Shown here one piece after another: positions 43,555-54,300 of a DNA stretch of 64,000 nucleotides (position 1 is its first letter; each line of letters begins with the position of its first letter). Source of the stretch: Nectonema munidae (lineage: Eukaryota > Nematomorpha > Nectonematoida > Nectonematidae); contig JAUIRK010000778.1 of the NCBI GenBank assembly GCA_030549495.1, positions 124,001 through 188,000 on the forward strand, written 5' to 3'. A model generated the notes under the pieces. The model was not told where the DNA came from and did no database searches. It saw nothing but the letters and a program-made list of their open reading frames with translations. The position numbers were made by a program, and so were the translations under genes.

Positions 43555-45070
43555 GACGCACCCAGTGAATTTTTAAAAAATAATTATTTTGAACATAAAT
43601 AAGCCATACATGTTTATAAGTCCCAGGTGTCTAGCGAAACATTGAAACAAATAAAATTTCAACAGGCTTTAACGAAACACGGCTTGTAAAAACAATAAAA
43701 AATAAGCGGTTTACATTAGACTACCAAGAAAGTCTTTACTCACTATCTTCCTCCCCTGTGCACTGAAACCACTGAAGTTATCTCCTTCGATGTGAAGGCT
43801 GAATAGTCTCAGAATTGCTTCATCCAATGTTAGATCGTTTTCATTGTCGCTCTCGTCACTTTCGTCAGGAGGCAAATTCCTCATTGAGCTCATGCTCCCG
43901 TCTTAAACACCCAGCAGTCCAGCTTTTCCAAACCCGTTGATGATAGTGGATTTTTTGACAATGCTATAGGATCTCAGGACCCACTGGCAGACTTGACCAT
44001 AAGTTGTTCTTCACATGCGGCCCGTTTTAGTGAAGGATTTCTGTCCACTTGTCATCCAAGCCTACCACTGAACCCTGAGCGCCACCAGAAATGCATGATT
44101 TAATCTGATGTTATATGGCTTCAAATACTTTGTTGTACCCCCACTAATCACAGCTGGAATTGATGTTTGTCTTCTTAGTGGTTTCTTTAACAGAATCTGT
44201 TATGTGAGCCCTCATACTGTCCAAAACGAGCAATCTTTGTTCTTGTGAAAAAATTTTCCCGGCCGCTTGCCGCAACACTGTGTATATCATTCATGAATTA
44301 GGCTTTCCATCATCCATCCTTTCTTGTTGACTTTCACAACAATTCCTCTAGGGAATTTTTCTTTTGGCATCGTAGTGCGTTTAAAACCCACCATCTATAG
44401 AAGCTTTTCTCCAGATTCAGTGCAGCTAAGAACACAGGTGAAGTTCCTTTTTTCATTCCCAGTTGTTTTAAGGTTGACAGAGGAATCGCCTATTTTGTTG
44501 ACAGTCCTAATGAAAAGGAGGTTAAACGCGAGAGAAACTTGATCATTTATGATATCGTGCGGGCCAATGGAATGCTCCGCTTTCTTTGCATCAGTGAATT
44601 TGTAAAAGTTAGAACTTTTTCCTCGTAGTTTGGAAAGCGATCGTGACACAGACTCAATCGTACCCAAATGGGCAGGCCTCTATCTCTCATAAATCCAAGA
44701 CACCACTACGGTCTAACTCTAAAATCCTCAAACTTCATTGCGGGGACGATGGTTTTGGCCTACAACCGGATCTACCAGTTTGAAACACCTCGGCCATCTG
44801 CTCTCTGTATGTTGACCCCCACAGTCTTGAAGCTCATTTTCTAGTTTGGCCTATGAACTTCTCTTTCCCCTGAAAGTTTTAGAGCTCTTTTTGCACTCGG
44901 TTAATTCCTCACATAACTGTTTCCAAAGACTTATCATCAATCATTAAGATCAAGCTTCCTTCCAACAGTTCTGTTTCCTTTATTAATCGCCAGACAAATC
45001 GCCTTCAAATTGAAAGCTGCATCATATAAATTTCTACTTGTCTTCGCCATGATGAAACCAAACCAATAAT
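43555..45070 (-). pseudogene. pogo/Tigger-like transposon remnant
   Basis: Read on the - strand: an N-terminal helix-turn-helix MAKTSRNLYDAAFNLKAICL (from 45050), then VNLKTTGNEKRNFTCVLSCT (near 44480), the block that precedes the second catalytic aspartate in pogo-type DDE transposases. The worn catalytic core follows, and finally a C-terminal acidic tail PPDESDESDNENDLTLDEAI (43870 downward). About four frame changes or stops separate the parts. The left flank TAAGACGCACCCAGTG may be near the terminal repeat. Confidence 0.7.
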
Positions 45071-45328
45071 AAAATGCGCGCCTGATTTAATCTAAACAGT
45101 AAACTAAAAAGTTATATAGTTTCACCTTAACTTTTTAGCCATTTCATTGGTCTAATGAAAGCTTTGTGCTGCCAAAAAACTGATCACCGTCACAATATGG
45201 TAAAAAGTAACAGCTTATAGACCAGAAAATAAGGTTAGGTTAAATAACTAATGTTAATCCAATATAATATATAATTAATGTAACACATATATATCCTTTA
45301 TATATAACTTTCATGATCTTAGTGTATA

Positions 45329-45466
45329 TTAACCCATTTAAGACCAAGCAAAGCAGACGATATCTAAAAAAACGCAGACGATTTATATTCAAAGTCATTG
45401 AAAAAAGCAGACGAAGATGAAATTACTTATGTTCCAAAATAGGAACATTGGTCGTAAATGGGTTAA
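45329..45466. mobile_element. piggyBac-type MITE, longest copy 3
   Basis: TTAA at 45329-45332 and 45463-45466 flanks a 130-bp element with ends CCCATTTAAGACCA and TGGTCGTAAATGGG. Three GCAGACGA words occur inside. The 3' half is identical to copy 1 at 8822-8926. Confidence 0.85.
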
Positions 45467-45879
45467 AATTTTATGCTGATGATTACTTAAAAAGTTACCC
45501 GCTACGTTCGCTTATAAATTAATACCAACTCTCTTAAAGTGAACCATTCAGGATTTTCCTTTTCTAACAAACCCTCATTAATTAATTAACACGTTTCCTA
45601 AAGTTAACTTTACTCGACGAACAGTTGATAAAGACTTATAAAATCGAAATATAATATTTTCAATAAAATATTGTCATAATTTCCATACACTTCGTATATA
45701 AAAATATCAATAAAAAAATTTATTAATTGTCTTTTTTTGTAAAGTTATTATTGTAAACTTTATATATTCAAAAATTATATATATTTTTTATTTATTTTTA
45801 TCTGCAATATACTATATTGAAAGATGTAAACTTACTCAAAATATTCCTATATTATACACTTTCCACATAAATATAAACC
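45467..45879. other. gene-free AT-rich stretch
   Basis: Nothing recognised. Confidence 0.5.
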
Positions 45880-46984
45880 ATTCCAAAACAGCTCGGACGA
45901 ATCTCTTCAACATTCTACACTCTAATTCTTTTGATATTATATTCATAAACGATCCCTATAAAAAAATTTTCTTTCCCCTTCAATTCCAAAACATATCTAC
46001 TCAGAAAATTATTGACTCCCTTTCACACCTTAATTAAAAAATATCAAAAACACTTTTTTAAAACGCTTCGTAAAATTCCTAACTCTAACAACATCCGACA
46101 CTACTACATTTAAAAAATACATGTCAGAAATAAAGTCTGCAAAAAATAATCCTCAAAAACATTCTGCTTCCTTTGTCTCTCTTAAAAATCCATGGAAAAA
46201 TGATCAATTCGGACCCAATAACCACGAAGCTTCTTTCCAACTCAATCCAATTCTATCATATACACGTACTTATGATCAATTAATAAATCCATCCGTTCTT
46301 TCAACCTTTTTCCTTCAGGATTCCCATACATCCAGTAACTATGTGCGAACATGTCCCCTCCTTCTCATCTCTAAACTCATTACAAACATTTCCTCCAGTA
46401 AATATAAATAAATTAGCCTTACTATAAACAGCCTAAGTAATAAATCATTTCCTAGCTTTGATCTTATTACTACAAATATATCATAAAATCTTTCCCTTTA
46501 TATTCACAATATATCTTATAATTAAATAACAGTTGCCTAAAATTCTCATTTTTCCCATCTATCTTGAAAATAGGTAAGATAATTTTACTCTCCAAACCGA
46601 ACAAAGATTAAGCTTCATATCCAACTGGCGACCAATCGCCATCCTCCTTACTATAGGGAAAATCTTAGAAAAAATTTTACGCAAAAGGTTTCTCTTTCAC
46701 ATCACCATATTTAATAAAATTAATCTCTTACAATTTGCATTCCTTTGACACAAAAGTCCTGAATCCGCTCTTTATAGACTTTCCTCCTACCCTGAAAAGA
46801 ACTATCATCCAACGCCCTTTTACTAGCAATCAAAAATGCATTCAATTCCTGGCACCGCGCAATCATATCTAATAAAATTAATTCAAAATTAGCTTTCAAA
46901 TCAATGTCTTATATTCAAACACAATTCATTATTTGCCATTCATTCTCTCTCACTTTTACACAAGATTCTAAGTGCCTTTCCGAC

Positions 46985-47620
46985 ATCCTCTAGAGTCATG
47001 TCAAACTCGGAGTCCCATGAGGGCTAAAGGAGTGAGTTTGTGTTCTCATGAGGGCCGCACTCCTACAATTATATTTAAAGTTGTTCAATAAAAATTATTG
47101 CAGAATATTTTACTTTTAACTTGAAACATGTAATGGTTTGATTATATTCAAAAATGCAAGTACAAAGTCATGTATAGTTAAACAAAATAATTTAATTAAA
47201 AAATTAGCAAGGATATAAATCTGTTCTTTATTTTAATATAAAAAAAGTTTATAAGGCAACATACATGGCCCACATGTATTTGAATGAACTACAAATGAAA
47301 TGCACATAAATTACAATAGTTTAAAATAAACATTTATTATTAATTATTCAAATACTTTACATGTTCTTGTCCCGAGGCTTGACACCTCTTGTTATTGACA
47401 ATCTTTGCTATGTCTGGCTGAAATTTCTGTGCAGTGCGAACTTTTATAAGAGATGATAAGTGAAAATTAGTAAACCTAGTTCTCTGAGAAGTCTAAATCT
47501 ACACTTATACATAAAATTATAATTAATAATACTGTAATCTGTGTGGGCCGCAAATCTGCTTGTAATGGGCCGCATGCGGCTTTAACTATACTTTTAACCC
47601 CGCTCTTAAATATATTAGAT
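46985..47620. mobile_element. hAT-type non-autonomous insertion in the LINE
   Basis: Starts near GTCATGTCAAACTCGG and ends near GGGCCGCATGCGGC with GGGCCGCA words at both sides, the pattern of a widespread hAT-derived repeat I know from many invertebrates. It splits the reverse transcriptase of the LINE. Exact ends and target duplication were not resolved. Confidence 0.5.
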
Positions 47621-48022
47621 AATAATTCAGTCTTCTTTAAATGCTATTCAGATAATCTAACCTTTATCTTTCCCTCAAAAAGAAAACATTGTGAATATTA
47701 ATTCATTTTAACACCCTAACTTATGAAGCCGATTCATTAAAAATAATATTTAACGCAGCCATATCAACGCTAATACACTTAACAAAAATATATTCCCCTC
47801 CTATTATTAACATACAGCGATACTCTCATCTAACCATCTTCCTTCTTTTAGTGTCACCTTTCAATAAAACCCCAAATTTTAATCCCACTTCAAAAACTTA
47901 TATCAAGTACTCTCTTCAATTCTTTTCTTTCTTAGTAAATTTATATCATTTAAATGGAGTCTGCCTATTCAAAATTCTCCTTTAATTTATAAATCAATCA
48001 TCCTACCTACAATTGTGTATGG

Positions 48023-48310
48023 CATGCTTTGGGCTGGCCCTATTGTTCGCGGGGCCCTATGAAAAATGGATTGCGCGGGGCCCAGTGTGGCTAGGAAAAA
48101 AGATTAAAAGTGAGAAATAAATTTTGAAAAAAAAGGGATTGTTTTATTACTTTTTCATTAACACAAAATGACGATCAAAGTAACTTAACTTTGGGAACCT
48201 TGCATTTAGCGAAATTATACAATATATCATCAAAATGAAAAATGAGAAGCGGGGGGCCAACTGCGGCCGCATAGGTTGCAGTGGCCTAAGGGCGGCCCTG
48301 GCTATGCTTT
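48023..48310. mobile_element. hAT MITE of 272 bp
   Basis: Ends GGGCTGGCCC (48031) and GGGCGGCCCTGG (about 48302) with near-matching 8-bp flanks CATGCTTT (48023-48030) and TATGCTTT (48303-48310). GC-rich ends around an AT-rich core; no ORF. Confidence 0.65.
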
Positions 48311-48400
48311 CATGGAGTCTATCATTAAACTCCCCTCCCCTCCATGGCTCACTTATCTAATTAAAATTAGGAATGTTTATTATCATGTTGTGATAAACCT

Positions 48401-49244
48401 GCTTGTACTGAATTTCCTTCCTCGAATTTAATTTGACAACGATATGATGATCTCTTGATGGCCATTGTGGTCAAAAAATTTTCTTTAAAAGGGTTTTTGT
48501 TACTTTTTTTCATGAATATAAGTTTTTCTGCCTATTAATAAATTATTTACACTCTTTATATTGTATTTTTTTTTATGTCATTCGTATTTGAAAAAGTTAA
48601 CGTTATGAGCTCACTTTTTATATTCTAAGACCTTCTATACATTTCAAAAGTTAGATTTTTTTTAGTTTGTTGGTTGTTTGATGCGCCACCCATACATTAG
48701 CCACTATGCTGGTTTACAGGGACTGCACAATGCCCGGCAAAAATTTATTTTTAATAAGTTATATTTTTATTAATACTCTATCAGCTCTTGTTATTGCCGG
48801 TATTTTTTTATAATGATTTTTTTACTTTAAATTTGAATTATTTTGTTCCCTATTTTATGAGATTCAATTGTTGTTAGAGTATGCTCATCTTTCTAGGTCA
48901 ACCTCCCAATTTTTTAATTAAAATCACAAATAATTGCGATTAACCATCTTGAAGCAGAATGCTAGCCATTAATCAAAATTGATCAGTTTATTTGCTGACA
49001 AATTAGACTTCTTTTGTAACAACTGGCTGACAAAAAAATTTAATCCCACTACTGCTTGCTTATATATATTCTCACCATATGTACCAGAAAAAACCTTTTA
49101 ATATCCTTTAATTTAAAATTTGAAGAACTCTTTAGATTGCTTTTAAAATTTATATTTTCAAAATTTTATTCAAAATTTTAGAAAACAAAATTTAAGTATA
49201 CCTTCATTTTGATAGTATGGTTCAGGAATAAAATTAGTGCTCTA
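48401..49244. other. gene-free AT-rich stretch
   Basis: Nothing recognised beyond possible 3' remains of the LINE at its left edge. Confidence 0.45.
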
Positions 49245-49935
49245 GCCAGAAATTGAAAGTTGGGGAGGGGGGGCACAAGGGGAAGTTGAGCGGGACTATA
49301 TTTTGATCGCAAATTTTTTCACCTGTGATATTTTGTCTTATGAAAACTCAAATATCTCATCATTTGAAGTTATTATTTTTAGATGCAATTTTCATAGGTT
49401 TGAGCAACCTTCTTTTTGCTTAATAAAATATGTTGTTATGTTATGAAATGTTTTTTTTGTATTTGCATTGAGAGACTTTGAGCTTCGATACTGAGTTCAT
49501 GATTATTCTCGGATAAAGAACATTCTTCAAAAAGATATTAAAGATTTTCGTAGTTTTTGACAATAGAGTTGATTGAATCAAAATGTCCTGTCCATCTTTG
49601 TTCTATAATCCTTTGAATTTTCCCTCCATCATATATTTTCTCAACATTAGGCTTTCTGATAAAATTGTAAATGAGCTTACACATAGTAATGCATCTTGAA
49701 ACTTCATCTTCAGAATTCAAAACATTAATCACAACAAGATTAAGCCGATGATTCAGGCAATGTAAAAAAGGAAGAAAATAATAGGAAGTCGAGGGGAGGG
49801 CACAAGAGGAAGTTGGGGGGGGGGGGGGCACGGCCTCCTTCTCGCTACGGCCCTGAATAGAACTATTTATGCGCTTTCTATGAGTGCTAATATATTTATT
49901 ATAAAAGTTATTGTCAACTCTTGTTACCAAACGCT
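49245..49935 (-). pseudogene. hAT transposase fragment with poly-G ends
   Basis: On the - strand (49930-49538) CLNHRLNLVVINVLNSEDEV and EQRWTGHFDSINSIVKNYE match the middle of a hAT transposase. The flanks carry GGCACAAGAGGAAGTTG-type repeats, a 14-G run at 49815-49828 and CAGGGCCGTAGCGAG (reverse strand, near 49853), a terminal motif I know from arthropod hAT elements. Broken. Confidence 0.6.
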
Positions 49936-51248
49936 AAGCTTTTTTAAAAATTGATAGCTAGGAAGTATTTGTTTCTAAGTATTAAACTTGAGTAAGCAGT
50001 AAACATAGAGTAAGAAATTATAAAAACAAATACAATATGAAATATTAACAAGTAATAGATTTCAACAATGATCACAGTAAAATTACAATACCATGTGTTA
50101 ATAACAATGAGAAAAGAAAAGAAATACACTTTGCTCAAATCAATTGTTCTATATTGATTCCGATAGAGTAATTTTACTTATCTTTATTTTTCTTTACCTT
50201 CAACTTTCATGTGCAGCTTATTTAAAAACAAATTAATATAGGTGTGTAAAAACTGAAAAATTAGCCAAATTTTTTAAATAAAGATATTTTTATGATAATT
50301 ATCAAAATACTATGTCTGCTTATTCTCAAAAATTATCAAGGTAGATATGTTCAAAAATGCAAAAATTTGTTTTTATTAAATTAGACCATTGTGACCTATT
50401 TTGTTATATGTAGTTATTATGTATAAATTTACAATAGCAATGAAATATTAGAAATTAAAAAGGTATGGCAAAATTTTAACACATAGATGTTGAAATTTTC
50501 AAATTTTTATATTTATTTTATTTTAATGAGAAAAAAGGAACTTTTTTTTTAACTTTTGTTCTCATTTTGACCTAATGATGTTCTCCGAGTTAAAAACATT
50601 TCACAGAATGAGTTTTATTTTTACCCTTTTGACTTATCTGCATCTTATATGTAGGCTATGCAGTAATTGTCAAAACTTGCCTCAAATCTTATTTAGGAAC
50701 TTTGTTAAGCACAAGATTTTGATCAACCCTGTCAAAAGCGTGGCTTAAATAAAGGTTAAAATTTTCTTGCCATTATCTAAAAAAAACACTAATATAACTC
50801 CTGAAAAAACTCATTATGGATTTCGTTTGTAAATTTGTTATTAAAAATTTTTCAGTCATTAAATTTTTTTCAAAAAAGTTATATTCTCTATCAGAAGTTC
50901 TAACTATTATAATAAGCTATTATAAGTTTTTAATAAGCTTGTTATATATTTTTATTATAGTGCATTGTTCTATAAATATGCTAATCTCAATTAAACCCTT
51001 GCATATTTTAAACTTTCTGAGTAAGGTTCAATTTTGTTTATTTAAGTGAAAACTTCATTTGTCATTGATAATAAATTATAGATTATTATTAGTATAAGAA
51101 TATATAGATAACTTAATTTGAATCTCGTTACGATTAAAATGGATTCAATTGATGTCAAATTCTACTTTTCATTGACTTATCTTAACAGTGCCTTCATGCG
51201 TCGCCTCTCTATTCTATTTAGCTAAGATGGCAAACTCTTGAGAGTAAT
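49936..51248. other. gene-free stretch upstream of FEN1
   Basis: AT-rich; frames at 49944-50138 and 50816-51049 are hydrophobic low-complexity sequence and not credible genes. The right end should be the FEN1 promoter region. Confidence 0.5.
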
Positions 51249-51265
51249 TTCTCGCGCCATTGGGT
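51249..51265 (+). promoter_or_regulatory. E2F-like site overlapping an inverted CCAAT box
   Basis: TTCTCGCGCCATTGGG lies about 105 bp before the FEN1 ATG. CTCGCGCC resembles the E2F core (reverse GGCGCGAG) and ATTGG is an inverted CCAAT box. FEN1 is an S-phase gene under E2F control in other animals, so the motif is plausible, but this is inference from one short match. Confidence 0.4.
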
Positions 51266-51369
51266 TTCCAATATTTTGTATAATCATCCTTTTACATTAA
51301 CGGTTTTTAATTGGCCTATTCACTATCACTAAAAGCTTCAATTATTCATATTATTTCAGGATTTTGAAT

Positions 51370-54300
51370 ATGGGAATTACAAGCTTGGCGAAACTTATTG
51401 CTGATACGGCTCCAAACGTGATCAAGGAATATGAGATAAAGAGTTTATTCGGTATGTTTATACTTTAATATATTTTTGTTTCTCTATCTCATGATGTTAA
51501 GGGCGTAAAGTTGCAATTGACGCATCGATGACGATATACCAGTTTCTCATTGCTATTCGTCAAGACGGAAATACTTTGATGAATGAATCTGGCGAAACAA
51601 CCAGGCAACATTTTTTTAATTTATCATCCCACCTTTCTTTATTTTATTATATAAGTTCGCCGTGATCTATTAGTGTAACTTTGTGTCTAGCAAAGGTTTT
51701 GTTTCAAACCCAAAACCCACCGAAAAGTTAATAATCTTGGATTTATTATTCAACATTAGGAAGGCCATTGATTGAGAAAAGTAATCTACTTCCGAAATTT
51801 CTTGAAAAAGGCTTGTTCTGACTTCTGAAATAGATAACCTTTGTCAAGACCCTGTTACTGCTAAACCACAGCTATATTAGGAGATAGCTTGCTAAATCAT
51901 TCAAGTTTTATATTTTTTTAAAAGACTTCATACCCCAGAAATTTTTTTGTTCCTTACATTTTCTATTTTACTTTCTCTCATAGAAAATGTTAATATTTTT
52001 CGAAGTTAAAAAATGGAATTCAATTGAAAATAATGGAATCTTTGTAAATATGAAAAAAACGAAGTAGATGAAGATTTGTGAAACAAAAAAATCACTTTCT
52101 GTAACCACTAAGATCGACTCATGTGGAGTATTTAGAGCTTCTTTATTTTAAACTTCTGGATTTATTTTAATTGAAGCCTTGAGCTTGAATCATGCTACTA
52201 AGTTTCTCTATTCGTGGTTCAGTCTTGAAAAGTGCTACCCTCAAATCATGTTTTGTTTGCAGCGAGAGCTTCAAATCGTGATTCACACAAATAGATTGTA
52301 GCCAAAGGCAATAAAACTTTCACAACCTCGAATCCAAGGACTGGTTTCTTTTTAAGACATCAGTCCACAACACACTAAGAGTTTGTCACTGAAAGTTAAA
52401 ACAAAGGGTTTCCTCATGCTGGATCTCTATAAAATCCTCTTGAAGATTTTGGATAGAAGACTCTTCCTCTGAAAGGTCCTCGACTTCGATATCGTAGGGT
52501 CTTCGCAAACATTTGTATTTCTCATGCAGCTCTCCACCCGGAATGTACCTGTCAAACTCCGAACCCAATTTCTCAAGGTGCCCAACAATGATACTTTGTA
52601 AGGCCAGTAGTGATGCGTCCTTTTCATCTTCCAGAAAAAGGTTCAAAAGTGAAAGGACGTAATTTTTGCTAGTTCTATCTTTACTTGCCACAACCTCAGC
52701 CTTGCTTTGAAAGTCGTGAACTTTTCTGACACAGATTATAGCAGGGGCGCACATCCCCAAAATTATTGCAGGGCGATTTTTTTTTTGAAATTTTCAAAAT
52801 TACTGGCTTGGAAATACCACTGAAGAACAAATATTCAAGCAATCCTTTAAAATAGAGTGTATTCAGCGCATACGTAAATTTATAAGACTACTTTTTATTT
52901 TTTTATAAAATTGGTGAAATTTAAATACTATACTTCCAGGGAAAATATTTTAATTAAATTTGCATATCGCATATACACTAGTTAAAAAAAATCAAAATTA
53001 TTGGGGGGAGGGGGGCGAATAGGCTTTTCATTTCAAAATGTAGTAGTCTATCAAGCACACTACAGGAATTGATGAAAGGATATTTGATTGATAGAGAAAA
53101 TAACTGAAAGATGGAGAGTTTTATATGAGTGAATCTAGTCTGAAGGAAAAGAGTCTACTAGACACCCTGCAATGTTTATATGAAAAAAATGTGTTTGATT
53201 CAGGGGCGCACATCCTTGAATTTATTTGAGGGGCGGACTTTCAATCGTCTTCCATAAAAGGCGACAAATTTTTCTGAATTCCTACTCCTCTCTTGTCTAT
53301 TTTATTTCATTTTTAATTAAGCTTAATGTAAACTTTAACCCCGTCCTGTTAAGCTTAACGTCAACAATGAATGATGACATATATACTCCTTCTATCTCAC
53401 TTCAAATAGATGCGCACCATATCCAAATTATGTGTAGAAAAGGGGTAAAGATATCAACTAACAATAAAAAAATTGAAAATATAATTTTCAGTTATTCTAT
53501 TTCTTCCTAAACAATGAAAAAATGTTTTATTGACATCAAAATAAATATTTTAAAATATTTAAAAAATAAAGCAAAGCAAAAAAATAAATAAAAAAAAGAC
53601 ATCCAAATTACATAACTTTTCTGAGGTAATTTGTATCAAAAATGTGTTGACTTGGTATTTGAATTTTTTCATTCTTTTTAGTGTATAAGAATAAGTGTGT
53701 TAGTTAGACTCAAAAAAATGGTATAAAATAAAGTTATAATTGTGCAAACAAAAATAAAACAATAAATTAAGATTGCATTATTTCATTTTTCTCAGCATTA
53801 TTCAAAAATAGTTTAAAAGCTAAATTGGTGCAAGCTACAAAAAGTAAAATAACTTTTAAGGAAAAAAAGTCTATCAGAAAAAGTTATAGAGCTTCAATAA
53901 AAACTAAATTTTTTTAGAGCATAACTAAATTTTTTTGAAAACTAATTTTACGTATCCCCTACTACAGCATACTCTATGGATGGCATGCCAGGTTGGTTGA
54001 AATGATGGGCTGAGCACGGAAGCCTCTGGATTCGATACCAATTTGTTCATAGTTTGATATAATGACATACGCGGTACACCATTGCCTTATCAATGAAAAC
54101 ACACTCACGGTACCTGTAGCTTACCTATTACTCAAAATTGAAAAATTTGCTACATAATTAACATAAGAGAGAAAGAAGACAAAATAAACTAATAAAGTAA
54201 TTTTCACTATTTTAAAATGAAACTTCCTGTTCTCAGAATAATTTAAAAATAATAAGAGGCATAAAAAATGAGATAGTTTATCGGCACTTTATTTGATATT

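Larger units (their letters stand above)
45880..48400 (+). pseudogene. decayed Jockey-like LINE
   Basis: The + strand holds worn reverse transcriptase blocks in order: KIGKIILLSKPNKD (near 46570), GKS-KKF...FSFTSP around 46660, SALYRLSS-like block near 46760, YSDNLTFIFPSK (near 47650; the YADD-like site) and INHPTYNCVWHA (near 47990; the IxPxxxYG region). An upstream 96-residue frame (46121-46411) belongs to the same ORF. The match is recognisable only in pieces with many breaks. Two other elements interrupt it (about 46980-47620 and 48031-48302). Confidence 0.6.
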
